From NCBI GenBank assembly GCA_016946835.1, contig JACVTC010000044.1:777501-841500 (forward strand): a DNA stretch of 64,000 bases, in the 5' to 3' direction. Shown here one piece after another: positions 48,421 to 58,970 of this stretch. The stretch is from Neocallimastix lanati (nom. inval.). Lineage: Eukaryota > Neocallimastigomycota > Neocallimastigomycetes > Neocallimastigales > Neocallimastigaceae. A model generated the notes under the pieces. That model was not told the origin of the DNA. It did not search any database and was given only the letters and a program-made list of their open reading frames with translations. Each line of letters starts with the position of its first letter. Position 1 is the stretch's first letter. A program made the position numbers and the translations under genes.

Positions 48421-48733
48421 TTCTTAATTATATTATCTAAAATTATTTATTATTCTATACTATTAATTCTAAATTATTAAAATAATTCTAATCTATTATA
48501 TATTATTATATTTATTCTAAAATTATTTTAATTAAATTATTATAATCTAAAACTATTCTATAATATTAATTTATTATTCTATTATTAACTATTAAAAAAA
48601 ATTTTTTTTTTTTTTTTTTTTTTAATATAAATTTTTTTTTTTTTTTTAATATAATTTTTTTTTTTCAATCAAAATTGCTAATAAAAAAAATTTTTTTTTT
48701 TTTTTTTTTTTTTTGTGCCACTCTAGCTATATA
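48421..48733. other. AT-rich leader remnant and T-run cluster
   Basis: Up to about 48600 it still resembles the corresponding D leader. Between 48600 and 48715 lie four T runs separated by TAATATAA-like units. No gene. Confidence 0.6.
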
Positions 48734-49036
48734 TTAATATTGTATTCTAATATAATATAATAATAACAGTAGTAATAATGATAATATAATAATAACATTA
48801 ATAATAATAGTAATAATAAAAAAATGGATTCGATAATTTACTCTACTCTTCAAATCATTTGGACAATAATTACAATCCTTTTCAAGAACAATAATTCCAT
48901 CATCATTGGCAAAAACCATGGAACCTGTTTTTTTATTAACAATACTCTGAGTTCCACATTTTAACCATGAATTGATTTGTGTTCCAGGAAGAAAATATAT
49001 TCCCCCTAATGTTGGAAATGATTCTTCTACCTCCAT
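48734..49036 (-). CDS. Orphan ORF of unknown function, possible first exon
   Basis: ATG at 49036 opens about 65 residues of normal complexity with several Cys (segments GGIYFLPGTQINSWLKCG and EKDCNYCPNDLKS). It then runs into Ile/Leu low complexity encoded by AT-rich repeats. The composition change coincides with a potential 5' splice site, GTAAAT near 48840, so the real exon may end there. I do not recognise the family. It sits between the leader remnant of element B and microsatellite DNA, with no neighbour that explains it. It could be a fragment of a host gene or of another transposon. Confidence 0.35.
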   Translation of the reverse strand: MEVEESFPTLGGIYFLPGTQINSWLKCGTQSIVNKKTGSMVFANDDGIIVLEKDCNYCPNDLKSRVNYRIHFFIITIIINVIIILSLLLLLLLYYIRIQY

Positions 49037-49059
49037 TTATACTCTTGTTTCTTTTTTTT

Positions 49060-49433
49060 TTTTTTTTTTTTTAATTATTATTTCTTAATTTTTTTATCCC
49101 TCTTATTATTATTATTAATTAATAATTTTTATACAAAATAATTATTTGTTATATTTTACTGTAATTTTTTATGATATTATTCTATATATTAATATTTATA
49201 TATTTCAATATTATTGTATTATGAAAATATTTTTAATAAATTAATTTATTTAAACTAATAGAACTAGTAATAATAGGTATTAGAATGTAAGCCCATAAGC
49301 ATTATTAAAGTGTATCAAAATATTGAATGGATTCAATATATATTCGATAGCATAATTAAAATATTTAAAATGAAAAATGAAATATTTAAAAAATATCTTT
49401 AAGTCATATTAAATTATGTATTTTTCCTTTTCC

Positions 49434-49512
<79 letters not shown>

Positions 49513-50040
49513 ATTATTAATTATTAATTATTTATTATTTATTCATTTATGTAATTGAAATGGATTTTTATATAATGGTTTTATCTCGTTTCTATCCCCT
49601 TTTCTTTCTTTTATATATAATATTATTTCAATTATCAAATATATCAAGCAGTATTAACTATAAATATTTTCCAATAAAATAATGATTATAATTTTTATTT
49701 GTTGAGGATATTATTGTGGATATTATTGTGATAAATACTTGAATTGATTTCTAAAAATCCATATAAATATTTTTCAAAAATAAAAGAATATCATAGTTCC
49801 ACTAGAAATTATCTTTTTTATTTTTTTTATTTTTTTTTTATTTTTAATTTTTTTTATTTTTTTATTTTTTTTATTTTTTTATTTTTTTATTTTTTTTATT
49901 TTTTTATTTTTTTATTTTTTTTATTTTTTTATTTTTTTATATTTTTATTTTTTATTATCAAATATATATTAAATTATGAAATTATTATAAAATAAAATAT
50001 TTATTTAATTATTATTTAATTATTTATTTATATAAAAAAA
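49060..50040. repeat. Microsatellite-rich spacer
   Basis: (ATT)n at about 49438-49512 and (TTTTTTA)n-type repeats at about 49818-49955. No convincing gene; the Phe-rich frame across the second repeat is an artefact. Confidence 0.85.
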
Positions 50041-50477
50041 TTTATATATAATACGCCATCTCAAAAAGCATGTGGCTTATATCTATTCACGTGCGGTTCC
50101 GAAACGCGCTCTCCCCGTTTACAACGAGGGTGGCGCGTTTCGGAATGTGGCTTTAAATATTTTTACATAAATTTTCATTTCGGAATGTGGCTTATTTTAT
50201 TTTTTATAAATTTTTATTTATGAATATAATATTTAAAACATTAAAATAAAATGGCACATATAATTTCTTTGAAAAAATAATTATTAAAAATATTTAAAAT
50301 GTGATATATTTCAAAAAAAAAGATGATTTAAATTATTATAAAATAAAATATTTATTTAATTATTATTTAATTATTTATTTATATAAAAAAATTTATATAT
50401 AATACGCCATCTCAAAAAACATGTGGCTTATATCTATTCACGTGCGGTTCCGAAACGCGCTCTCCCCGTTTACAACA
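50041..50477. repeat. Duplicated unit with GC-rich near-palindrome
   Basis: TACGCCATCTCAAAAA, CATGTGGCTTATATCTATTC and CGGTTCCGAAACGCGCTCTC occur at about 50052-50118 and again at about 50405-50475, a tandem duplication of about 355 bp. In the first copy CCGAAACGCGC pairs with GCGCGTTTCGG (about 50098-50142). The part 50118-50332 is the repeat also found at 23298-23510. Confidence 0.85.
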
Positions 50478-50976
50478 TATCTATATTAAATTCAATTATT
50501 CAAATTAATTATATAATTAAATTTATCCTTATATTTTATTATTATTTATATTACTATATTATTACTATCTTATAATTAAATATTATTATTATGTAACTTA
50601 CAAAGTATAAAAGAAAGATGTAAAAATCTATCTTTTATATTCTTTGTAAGGTTATTGTAAAATTACCTTAATAGTAATATATTATAGATATTTTATTATT
50701 AAATAAAATCAATAAATTTTAAATCAAATTAATTTGATAATTCTAATTATCAAAGTTTATTATAAATAAATTTTTATTAAACTAAACATTTAAATATTTA
50801 TTATTATTATTATATATCTATTTAGTATATTATTATATAGACATATCGACTTAGTGAATATTTTTATTAAAACACATTATTTTATTTAAATTTTAATTAT
50901 AAATTATATCAAAATCTTAACATTTAACCTAAAGAATCTACCTAAATATCATATTTATAGTGGTCACGTATCAATT
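50478..50976. other. AT-rich spacer
   Basis: No gene. A hairpin at about 50596-50650 (CTTACAAAG...CTTTGTAAG, further paired inside) is the only structure noticed. Confidence 0.5.
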
Positions 50977-51976
50977 TGTAAGAATCTATAATTATTTTTA
51001 ACAAAATAATTATATTTTCTTAGTTAGGTTATAATTAATATAACTTTTATTTAACTCATATTTCATTTATACAATTAATTATAATTAATAATTTATTTAA
51101 TTATATATTAAAATTTTATTTAGTTTAATATTAAAAATTTATTTAATTAAATAATTTTTATACATTTAAAATAATATTAAATTTATTTAATTATTCACTT
51201 AATTATTAAATTTATTAGTTTTAATTTTCTCTCACTTATTAAATCATAAACTAAAACACTATTCTGTATTTTATCAATGTATTCTGTATTCTATCATGTA
51301 TTCTGTATTGTATTAATCATGTATTTTATTATTAATGTATTGTTTTATATTTTTTATATAAAGTTCTATAAAATAGAACTAAATAGATTAAATTTTAAAT
51401 TTTATGATCGAAATAATTTTCATTATTTTATTCTTTTATTTTCGATCATTATATTAGATTAAGTAATCGGTTAATTAAGGTTTTTCCAATTACTTCTTAA
51501 AAGTAATCGGTTTTACTTAATTAACGCGATGATCGATATGGATAGAATATCGATCAAAAAACTTATCTAGGTTTTTCTTCTAGTCTTTTCCTAGATATGA
51601 GATTTGTTAAGATTAGAACCCCTTTTGATTTTTACCTTATTTTGACAAAAAAGTATAAATAAGGCTCTTGAGTTCTCTTTGAGAAATCAAGAGTTATTAT
51701 TATAACAATTATAATATAATAATAATAACAATAAGTTTTAACATTTAAAATTTTTAATAAATAATAAAACAAATTATTTTAATAAAACAAATTTTATAAT
51801 TAAAACTTTTCCTTATCAATTTTAGTGTTTCGTCTATTATAATTCGTTATAATAAACTCGATAATTAGAAAGAACCATAGGTAAGTATGATTCTTTTCTA
51901 AACCTTTAATATTAGCAGTTAGAGCTAATATTAATGATTAATAATTTAATTATAATTTTTTAATTAAATTATTACA
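50977..51976 (+). repeat. 5' LTR of element E
   Basis: 1000 bp, TGTAAGAATCTATAATT...AATTAAATTATTACA. Landmarks: U3 stem-loop 51562-51599, TATA at 51654, hairpin CTCTTGA...TCAAGAG, AAGAGTTATTAT at 51689. Confidence 0.95.
51654..51700 (+). promoter_or_regulatory. LTR promoter and inferred transcript start, element E
   Basis: TATAAATAAGG at 51654, then a hairpin (CTCTTGA g TTCTC TTT GAGAA a TCAAGAG), then AAGAGTTATTAT at 51689-51700, which complements the primer site at 51977. TATA-to-start spacing is 35 bp, the same as in element A. Confidence 0.75.
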
Positions 51977-51988
51977 ATAATAACTCTT
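51977..51988 (+). promoter_or_regulatory. Self-complementary primer-binding site, element E
   Basis: ATAATAACTCTT directly after the 5' LTR, exact reverse complement of LTR bases 51689-51700; pairing extends one base into the LTR end. Confidence 0.78.
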
Positions 51989-53069
51989 CTTAGTATAGTT
52001 TAATAGAATAGTTAATTAATTTAATAATATAATTAATTTCTAGAATCAAGTAGTACAAAATAATTTAGTGTAGTACGATAAAAATTTTTATGATTAATAA
52101 TAAATAAAATAATATAAATTATATAGAATAATCTAGAAATTAAAAAAATAAATTAATATATAGTGAATAAATTAAATATTAAAATATAAGTAGATAATAT
52201 TAGTAAATCAGATCAAAAATCATTAATTAATAATTTAGTATAGAAATTATAAGAATAAATTAATATAAACCATAAATTAAATATTAAAAAATAAGTAAAT
52301 AATAATAAATAATAATAAATAATAATAAATAATAATAAATAATAATAAATAATAATAAATAATAATAAAATAATAATAAATAATAATAAATAATAATAAA
52401 TAATAATAAATAATACTAAATAATACTAAATAACAAATAATAATAAATAATAATAAATAATAATAAATAATAAATAATAATAAATAATTATAAATAATAA
52501 TAAATAATAATAAATAATGATAGTAAATAATAAATGATAAATGATAAATGATAAATGATAAATAATAAAAAAAATTAAACAACAATAAAGAGCAATAATA
52601 AAATAAATAATAATAATAATAAGAACACATAAATACACTAACATATGTTTACATGATTTTAGGGAAATAGAACTGGAAGAAGTAGGCCAAGGAAACAATA
52701 TAGAAGAACCAAGACTTAGTACAGACCTTAGAAGCAGAAGTGTGTTAGCATCTAGGTAACAGTTTCCGGATTAAGTTTATCTGTCACAGGCAGCGATCTG
52801 GGCAGCTCTGGACTGGCCTATCCGATGTGTGGTAGGTTGCAATCGTGGTGTATGCGGGAACATGACACCAGTAATAGGCAAGCTGCTCCCGTCATTAAGT
52901 ACATACTACTGTTTACTGCTAACGTGCTTCTGGAAAATCGTCTGGAAATGCTTGAGTATTTTCTTATTCAACTGTTTTCTTTCGCCAAAACTTCCTAACT
53001 ATGACCTTATAATCATAATAAACATATATATATATATCATAGTTAATATAATTTATAATTTAGGTAAAA
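51989..53069 (+). other. Leader of element E
   Basis: Contains a long AATAAT/AATAATA microsatellite (about 52300-52560) and then a 350-bp block of normal GC (52650-52990), unlike the leaders of A, B, C or D. A TTTAG/G acceptor-like site lies 8 bases before the gag ATG. No convincing protein; the frame at 52829 looks like chance. Confidence 0.6.
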
Positions 53070-56000
53070 ATGGAATCCAATAGTAATAACGCCCAAATTC
53101 CAAGTGAAGTTGAATCCTCAAAGCTTATAACAGCTTTAACAGAATTTATTCCTACTTTCTTTTCCGCCAACGGAGTATTATCCAAGGACTTAGCTGATAA
53201 CAACAAACTTAACGTTAATGAGCTCCTGGAACAGAGTGAATTGTTTTTTAAAAAACATCCCAACTCTTTTTCCACGGACGACTTAAAAATTTCTTATGTT
53301 ATCAGCATGTTACATGGACCTCCAAAGAAATGGGGACTTTCATTGAAGGCTGATGGGACTTTAAATTCGTTAAGCTATGACACCTTTAAAGATATTTTGA
53401 TAAGCAATTTTGGGGATACTAAAGAACAGAAGGATGTTCTTATTGAACAACTTCTAAACTTAAAACAACTTCATTTAGGAAGAGCCGCATTATATACTAT
53501 TGAATTTCGAAGGTTAGCTGGACGTATTGGATGGCCGGACGATGTATTCATTGACCTAATCAAAAGAGGTCTTCTTGAGGATGTTAAAACAGAGTTCAAT
53601 AAATTAGACAAACCTAAAAGTTTATTTGAGGCAACAAATTCTATTATCAATATTGATAGAAAATGTTTACTTAAGCAAAAAGTAAAGACCAATGACTACA
53701 AGCCAAAGAGTAGTAGATCTTTCAAACGAAAAAGAAACGAAACTAGCATGACCGAAAACAAATTTAAACGCAATAAGCACCATAAGGGACGAGACAATGG
53801 AAGTATTTTATCAGCAAATTACACCCCAAGTCATAATAATAAAATGACTACAACTTTCTTGTTAACCGTTAATAACAAAAAGATTAAAACCAGAATCCTT
53901 ATTGACTCGGGCTCTGCTAGAAGTTATCTCTGCAAAAGCTTCGTAACAGCAAACAAAATTCCTTATTCAAACCTCTCAAATACGATCAATGTAAAACTTC
54001 CTAATGAAAAGAATATGGCTATAAAACAAGTTACAAAACGTCTTAAGCTTACTTTCATGGACCATACGGAAACATTTGAATTCTTTATAGCCAATTTACA
54101 ACTTCAAGACGTATCTGCAATCCTTGGAAGAGATTGGTTAAGCCTTCATTCACCTTACATTGATTACAAAAATAATAAAATTTACTTCTTGGAAAGCTAC
54201 TGTAAAAACCATTGCCCTTCTGCTAAGGGTAATAGGTTTGTTTTCCGTTCACCGAATATTACTGCTTCTCTCTTACCCAATAATGAACAGAAGGAAGAAA
54301 TTCTTCTTGACTCAATAATTCCAGATTCCATACCTGAAGACGAACTTAGCGATATGAACATTTGTGCTGCTTTAGTTCACAATAGTGAAATTAAGAATAC
54401 CAAAAGAAATAAAAAAATAATTAAAAAATATTATTATGACCTTTGTATTGTATTTGAAAAGAAAGAAGCTGATAAACTCCCTCCACACCGTGTTTATGAT
54501 ATTTCCATTGATATAGTTCCCGGTGCCCAACTTTATTTTGGACCAATTTATTCGTTGACTGTTGAAGAAAAGAAGGCACTTCGTGAATACATTAAGGAAA
54601 ACTTTGCTAAAGGATTCATTAGAAAATCAAAATCTCCTGCTGGTGCCCCGGTGCTATTTGTTAGAAAACGTGACGGTTCTCTTAGACTTTGTGTTGACTA
54701 TAGAAAGCTCAATTCTATCACCATTAGAAACAGTTATCCAATTCCTAGGATATCTGATTTGATAGAATCATTTAAAGGTGCTATTATTTTCTCTCGGCTT
54801 GACTTAAGATCTGCCTATAACTTAGTTCTTGTCAAGAAAGGCCATGAATACCTTACTGCTTTTCGTACTCCTTTTGGTCATTTTGAATACCGTGTAATGC
54901 CTTTTGGTTTACGTAATGCACCTTCGGTTTTTCAACGCTTCATCCAAGACATTTTTTCTGATGATATTGGCTTGTTTCTCTTTGTCTACATAGATGACAT
55001 TATAATATATTCGAAAAACCTTACTGAACATATTAAACATGTTCATCATGTCCTTTCCTTGTTAGTCAAAAATGGTCTCTATGTAAAACTAGAAAAATGT
55101 GAATTTCACGTTCCTGAAACTACTTTTTTAGGATTTGTTGTATCAATAAATGGCCTTTCTATGGATAAAAACAAAGTAAAATCAATTCTTGAATGGCCTA
55201 CTCCAAAAAACATGAATGAACTTCAAAGTTTCCTCGGACTCTGTAACTACTATAGGAAATTCATAAAGAATTTCGCCATAATTATGGAACCCTTAAGAAT
55301 ACTCCTCAAGAAGAATAATGAGTTCAAATGGAATGATGATGCTGAGAATGCCTTCAAAAAATTAAAACTTGCTTTTACCACAGACGAAATCCTTATCTAC
55401 CCCGATCCAGATAAGGAATTCACTGTTGAAACTGATGCCAGTGATTTTGCTGTGGGTTGCATTCTTTCTCAAATCAGTGACAAGGATAACGAACTTCACC
55501 CTGTCGTTTTTCATTCTAGGTCTTTGTCATCTTCTGAATTAAATTATACAATATATGACAAGGAACTACTCGCTATTATCACCGCTTTTGAAACCTGGCG
55601 TCACCACCTTGAAGGGGCTAAGTTTCCTGTTCAAATCATTACCGATCACAGGAATTTATTATATTTTAAAAAGCCTCAACATTTAAACCAACGCCAGATG
55701 AGATGGAGCCTCTTTCTTTCTAAGTTTGACTTTAGGATTTCGTTCAGACCTGGATCAAGGTGTGGTAAACCAGATTCGTTGTCGAGACGTCCGGATTATA
55801 AATCCGTGGTTTCCCTCCACAACAAAGACCGTCCTTTATTGGATGATAATGCCTTTTGTTGTGCAAACACTATTATCAGTAGCTTAATTGATACCCAACC
55901 GACTGACAAATTTTGTGGATCAAGGAGTAGTGAACCAGATTCGTCGTCGAGACGTCCGGATTATAATTCCGTGGTTTCCCTCCACAACAAAGACCGTCCT

Positions 56001-56942
56001 TTATTGGATGATAATGCCTTATGTTGTGCAAACACTGATAATATTAGTAGTTTGATTGATGCCCAAACGGCTGACACATATTGCAAATCTATTTTAGAAA
56101 AGATTAAAACTAAGTCAAACACAGTTAAAAGTTCTTTATTTTCTTTAAATGAAGGGGTCTTACATTTCCAAAACAGAATCATCGTCCCATCCACTTTAAG
56201 AGCAAGAATTTTGAAATCTTTTCATGACTCACCCACCAACGGACACCAAGGTATTGACAAAACTCTTGATAAAATCAAGAGATACTACTGGTGGCCTAAT
56301 ATGAAGAAAGATATTCATAATTATGTACTTTCTTGTTCAACTTGTGCTAGGTGTAAAATTCGTAGACATAAACCCTACGGAAAAATTCAACCGTTCCCTG
56401 TTCCCAATAAACCATGGGAAATTATTGGGGTTGATTTTATAGTTTCGTTACCTAGTTCACAAGATTGCACATGTATTATGGTGGTTTCGGATCACTTAAC
56501 AAAGATGATCCATTTAGTTCCTTGCTCCGACGTCCCTTCCGCTGACCTGACCGCCAAGATGCTCCTTTACAACGTTTTTCGGTATCATGGATTCCCTAAA
56601 ATCATTGTCTCTGATCATGGCTCCCAGTTCTCTTCTGAATTTTGGACCTCACTCTGCTCAGCTCTAAATACTAAGCCAAGACTCGCTACTGCTCATCACC
56701 AACAAACAAATGGTCAAGTCGAAAGGGCTAATTCCGTAATCGAACAATATTTACGATGCTACTGTTCTACTGCCCAAAATGAATGGTGCTTTTATCTACC
56801 TCTTTGTGAAATGGCTTATAACAACTCATTTCACAAATCTATAAACATGTCGCCTTTCTGTGCAAATTATGGTTTTAATCCAGTATGCAATATTGATTCT
56901 CCTCCTGTTCTTTTAAAAGATAATGCCTCTGTACTTACTTAA
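53070..56942 (+). pseudogene. Element E gag-pol, C-terminus of integrase lost
   Basis: 1290 codons from ATG at 53070. Gag without a zinc knuckle; protease LIDSGSARSY; RT with YIDD in VYIDDIIIYS; RNase H ETDAS; integrase HHCC and D,D,E core (VDFIVSLP, VSDHGSQFSS, NGQVERAN). The frame ends after NASVLT, where B, C and D continue for about 110 further residues including the GPF module, because pol is fused to LTR sequence that supplies TAA at 56940. A 165-bp in-frame tandem duplication (55752-56081) lies between RNase H and integrase. The catalytic domains appear complete, but the integrase tail is missing. Confidence 0.94.
55752..56081 (+). repeat. 165-bp in-frame tandem duplication in pol
   Basis: Two copies, 55752-55916 and 55917-56081, both starting GGATCAAGG and sharing TCGAGACGTCCGGATTATAA and the SLHNKDRPLLDDNA coding stretch. 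It adds 55 residues to the RNase H-integrase linker. The copies have diverged by several substitutions and small indels. Confidence 0.93.
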
Positions 56943-58073
56943 TTAACGCGATGATTGATATGGATAGAATATCGATCAAAAAACTTATCTAGGTTTTTCT
57001 TCTAGTCTTTTCCTAGATATGAGATTTGTTAAGATTAGAACCCCTTTTGATTCTAACCTTATTGTGACAAAAAAGTATAAATAAGGCTCTTGAGTTCTCT
57101 TTGAGAAATCAAGAGTTATTATTATAACAATTATAATATAATAATAATAACAATAAGTTTTAACATTTAAAATTTTTAATAAATAATAAAACAAATTATT
57201 TTAATAAAACAAATTTTATAATTAAAACTTTTCCTTATCAATTTTAGTGTTTCGTCTATTATAATTCGTTATAATAAACTCGATAATTAGAAAGAACCAT
57301 AGGTAAGTATGATTCTTTTCTAAACCTTTAATATTAGCAGTTAGAGCTAATATTGTTAAGATAATAATAACTGAATTTCAATTCAATTTCAATTTCGATA
57401 ATTCAGTTATTTGAATTTCAATATTAAAAAATAATAATATAATAATTATTATTAAATTAACTTTATTAAAATATTTAGGAATTAGTCTAGGCCAACTAAT
57501 TACTAAATATTATTAACATATTGAATTTAATATATATTAAATAATGTAAACACGTGATTGTCATATTAAATTAATTTCTACATATTATATTTTAATTATA
57601 AATTATAATATTTAGCAATATTTGATTCTTATATTTTATTTATATTAAATATTTATATTATTATCTAACTTTATATTATCAATATCAAACTTATATTAAT
57701 ATTATTTACATATTCATATTAATAATTAATATTTTAATAATTAATTATTTTATATAAATACATGTTTAAATTCTTTTGATTAATCCTTTGTAGGATTATT
57801 GTAATTTAAATTATAGTAATAATTATATAAAATAATAATGTAATAAAATATTATTAAGATTAAATAAAATTTATATTTTAGATAAAAACTTAATTATAAA
57901 ATTTACTAATAACAATATGTTTTAAATAAGAATAAAATTTAATTATTAATTAATTACTATAATTTGGCATCTTGACCTAATCGTTAAGACCAAGTTATCT
58001 AAGAACTTTGACAAATATAAATGATTAATAATTTAATTATAATTTTTTAATTAAATTATTACAAATTTGTAAT
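56935..58073 (+). repeat. 3' LTR remnant of element E (interrupted)
   Basis: Corresponds to the LTR from TTACTTAATTAACGCG to the end (AATTAAATTATTACA at 58073). The first half of the LTR is missing. The family-F solo LTR 57354-58013 sits inside it. TATA, hairpin and AAGAGTTATTAT are retained near 57076-57123. Confidence 0.93.
57354..58013 (+). repeat. Solo LTR of family F nested in E's 3' LTR
   Basis: 660 bp beginning TGTTAAGATAATAATAACTG and ending AAGAACTTTGACA, flanked by AATAT (57349-57353 and 58014-58018). The intact E-family LTR gives the empty site. Relatives: 10579-10960 (inverted) and about 23037-23270. Confidence 0.92.
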
Positions 58074-58077
58074 AATT

Positions 58078-58957
58078 CTATTAAGAACTAACTCAAAATA
58101 GAATTATTAGCTACAACTTAACGACTAATTCATTAAGTTGAGAAAATAAAATAAAATAAATTTTTTTACCTTTAATGTAGAGTTTATTATAAAATTAATT
58201 ATAATAATAACACAAAATGTAAGAGAAGAATTGTTTGTATAAATTGATCTTAAAAATATGTTTTTGAATAAAATATTTTTATTAATTTATTAAAGTTAAA
58301 AATATAAAAATGTTACTATTATAACTATGTTTTTTTATAATAATAACTCTTGATTTCTCAAAGAGAACTCAAGAGCCTTATTTATATTTTTTTATGAAAA
58401 TAAGGTTAAATAAGAAAGGGTTTTCTAATCTTAACAAATCTCTTATCTAGGAAAAGATTAGATAGAAAAACCTAGATAAGTTTTCGATCGATATTCTATC
58501 CATATCGATCATCGCATTAATTAAGTAAAACCGATTACTTCTAAAAAGTAATTGGAAAAAATCTTAATTAACCGATTTTCCAATCTAATGATCGAAAATA
58601 AAAGAATAAAATAATAAAAGATATTTCGATCATATAATTTATCCTTATATTAAAAATATAAAATTAAACAGTTAATAAAATACATTATAAAATACAGAAT
58701 ACATTATAAAATACAGAATACATTATAAAATACAGAATAAAATACAATACAAAATACATTAGTTACAGTAGAGAATTTAGCATATTGTAAATATATTATT
58801 TAAAATTAATTAAATAAATTTTGTTAAATTAATGAATATTTAAAATTAAATTAAATAAATTTAATAAATATTATATGTAATTAAATAAAGTTATAGTTAT
58901 AATAACTTAACTAAGAAAATATAATTATTTGCTAACAAATAATTATAGATTCTTACA
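58078..58957 (-). repeat. 3' LTR of element D
   Basis: 880 bp, same termini as B's LTR, shorter mainly because the 19-bp repeat has two full copies (about 58680-58738). Stem-loop 58442-58480 with ten perfect pairs, TATA at 58386, AAGAGTTATTAT at 58351 (35 bp). Confidence 0.94.
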
Positions 58958-58970
58958 TTGCTCTGTTTAA

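Larger units (their letters stand above)
42535..48600 (-). mobile_element. Element B: Ty3/gypsy, 5' LTR missing
   Basis: 3' LTR 42535-43493, gag-pol 43507-47550 with one stop, leader from 47551 to roughly 48600 matching element D's leader. No LTR follows on the 5' side before unrelated sequence begins, so the element is truncated. Sister copy of D (15.46 kb away, same orientation). Confidence 0.9.
50977..58073 (+). mobile_element. Element E: Ty3/gypsy, pol 3' end deleted
   Basis: 5' LTR 50977-51976, primer site, long leader, gag-pol 53070-56939 cut short in the integrase C-terminus, fused directly to the inside of the 3' LTR (from 56935), which is itself interrupted by a solo LTR of another family (57354-58013) and ends at 58073. 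The junction carries 5 bp of shared sequence (TTACT), typical of an end-joining deletion. Confidence 0.93.

Noticed and set aside
52277-52698. Tyr/Ile-rich membrane protein
   Set aside because: Complement of the AATAAT microsatellite in element E's leader.
52829-53083. Small Cys-rich protein in element E's leader
   Set aside because: No start context, family resemblance or conservation in sister elements; ends inside gag in another frame.
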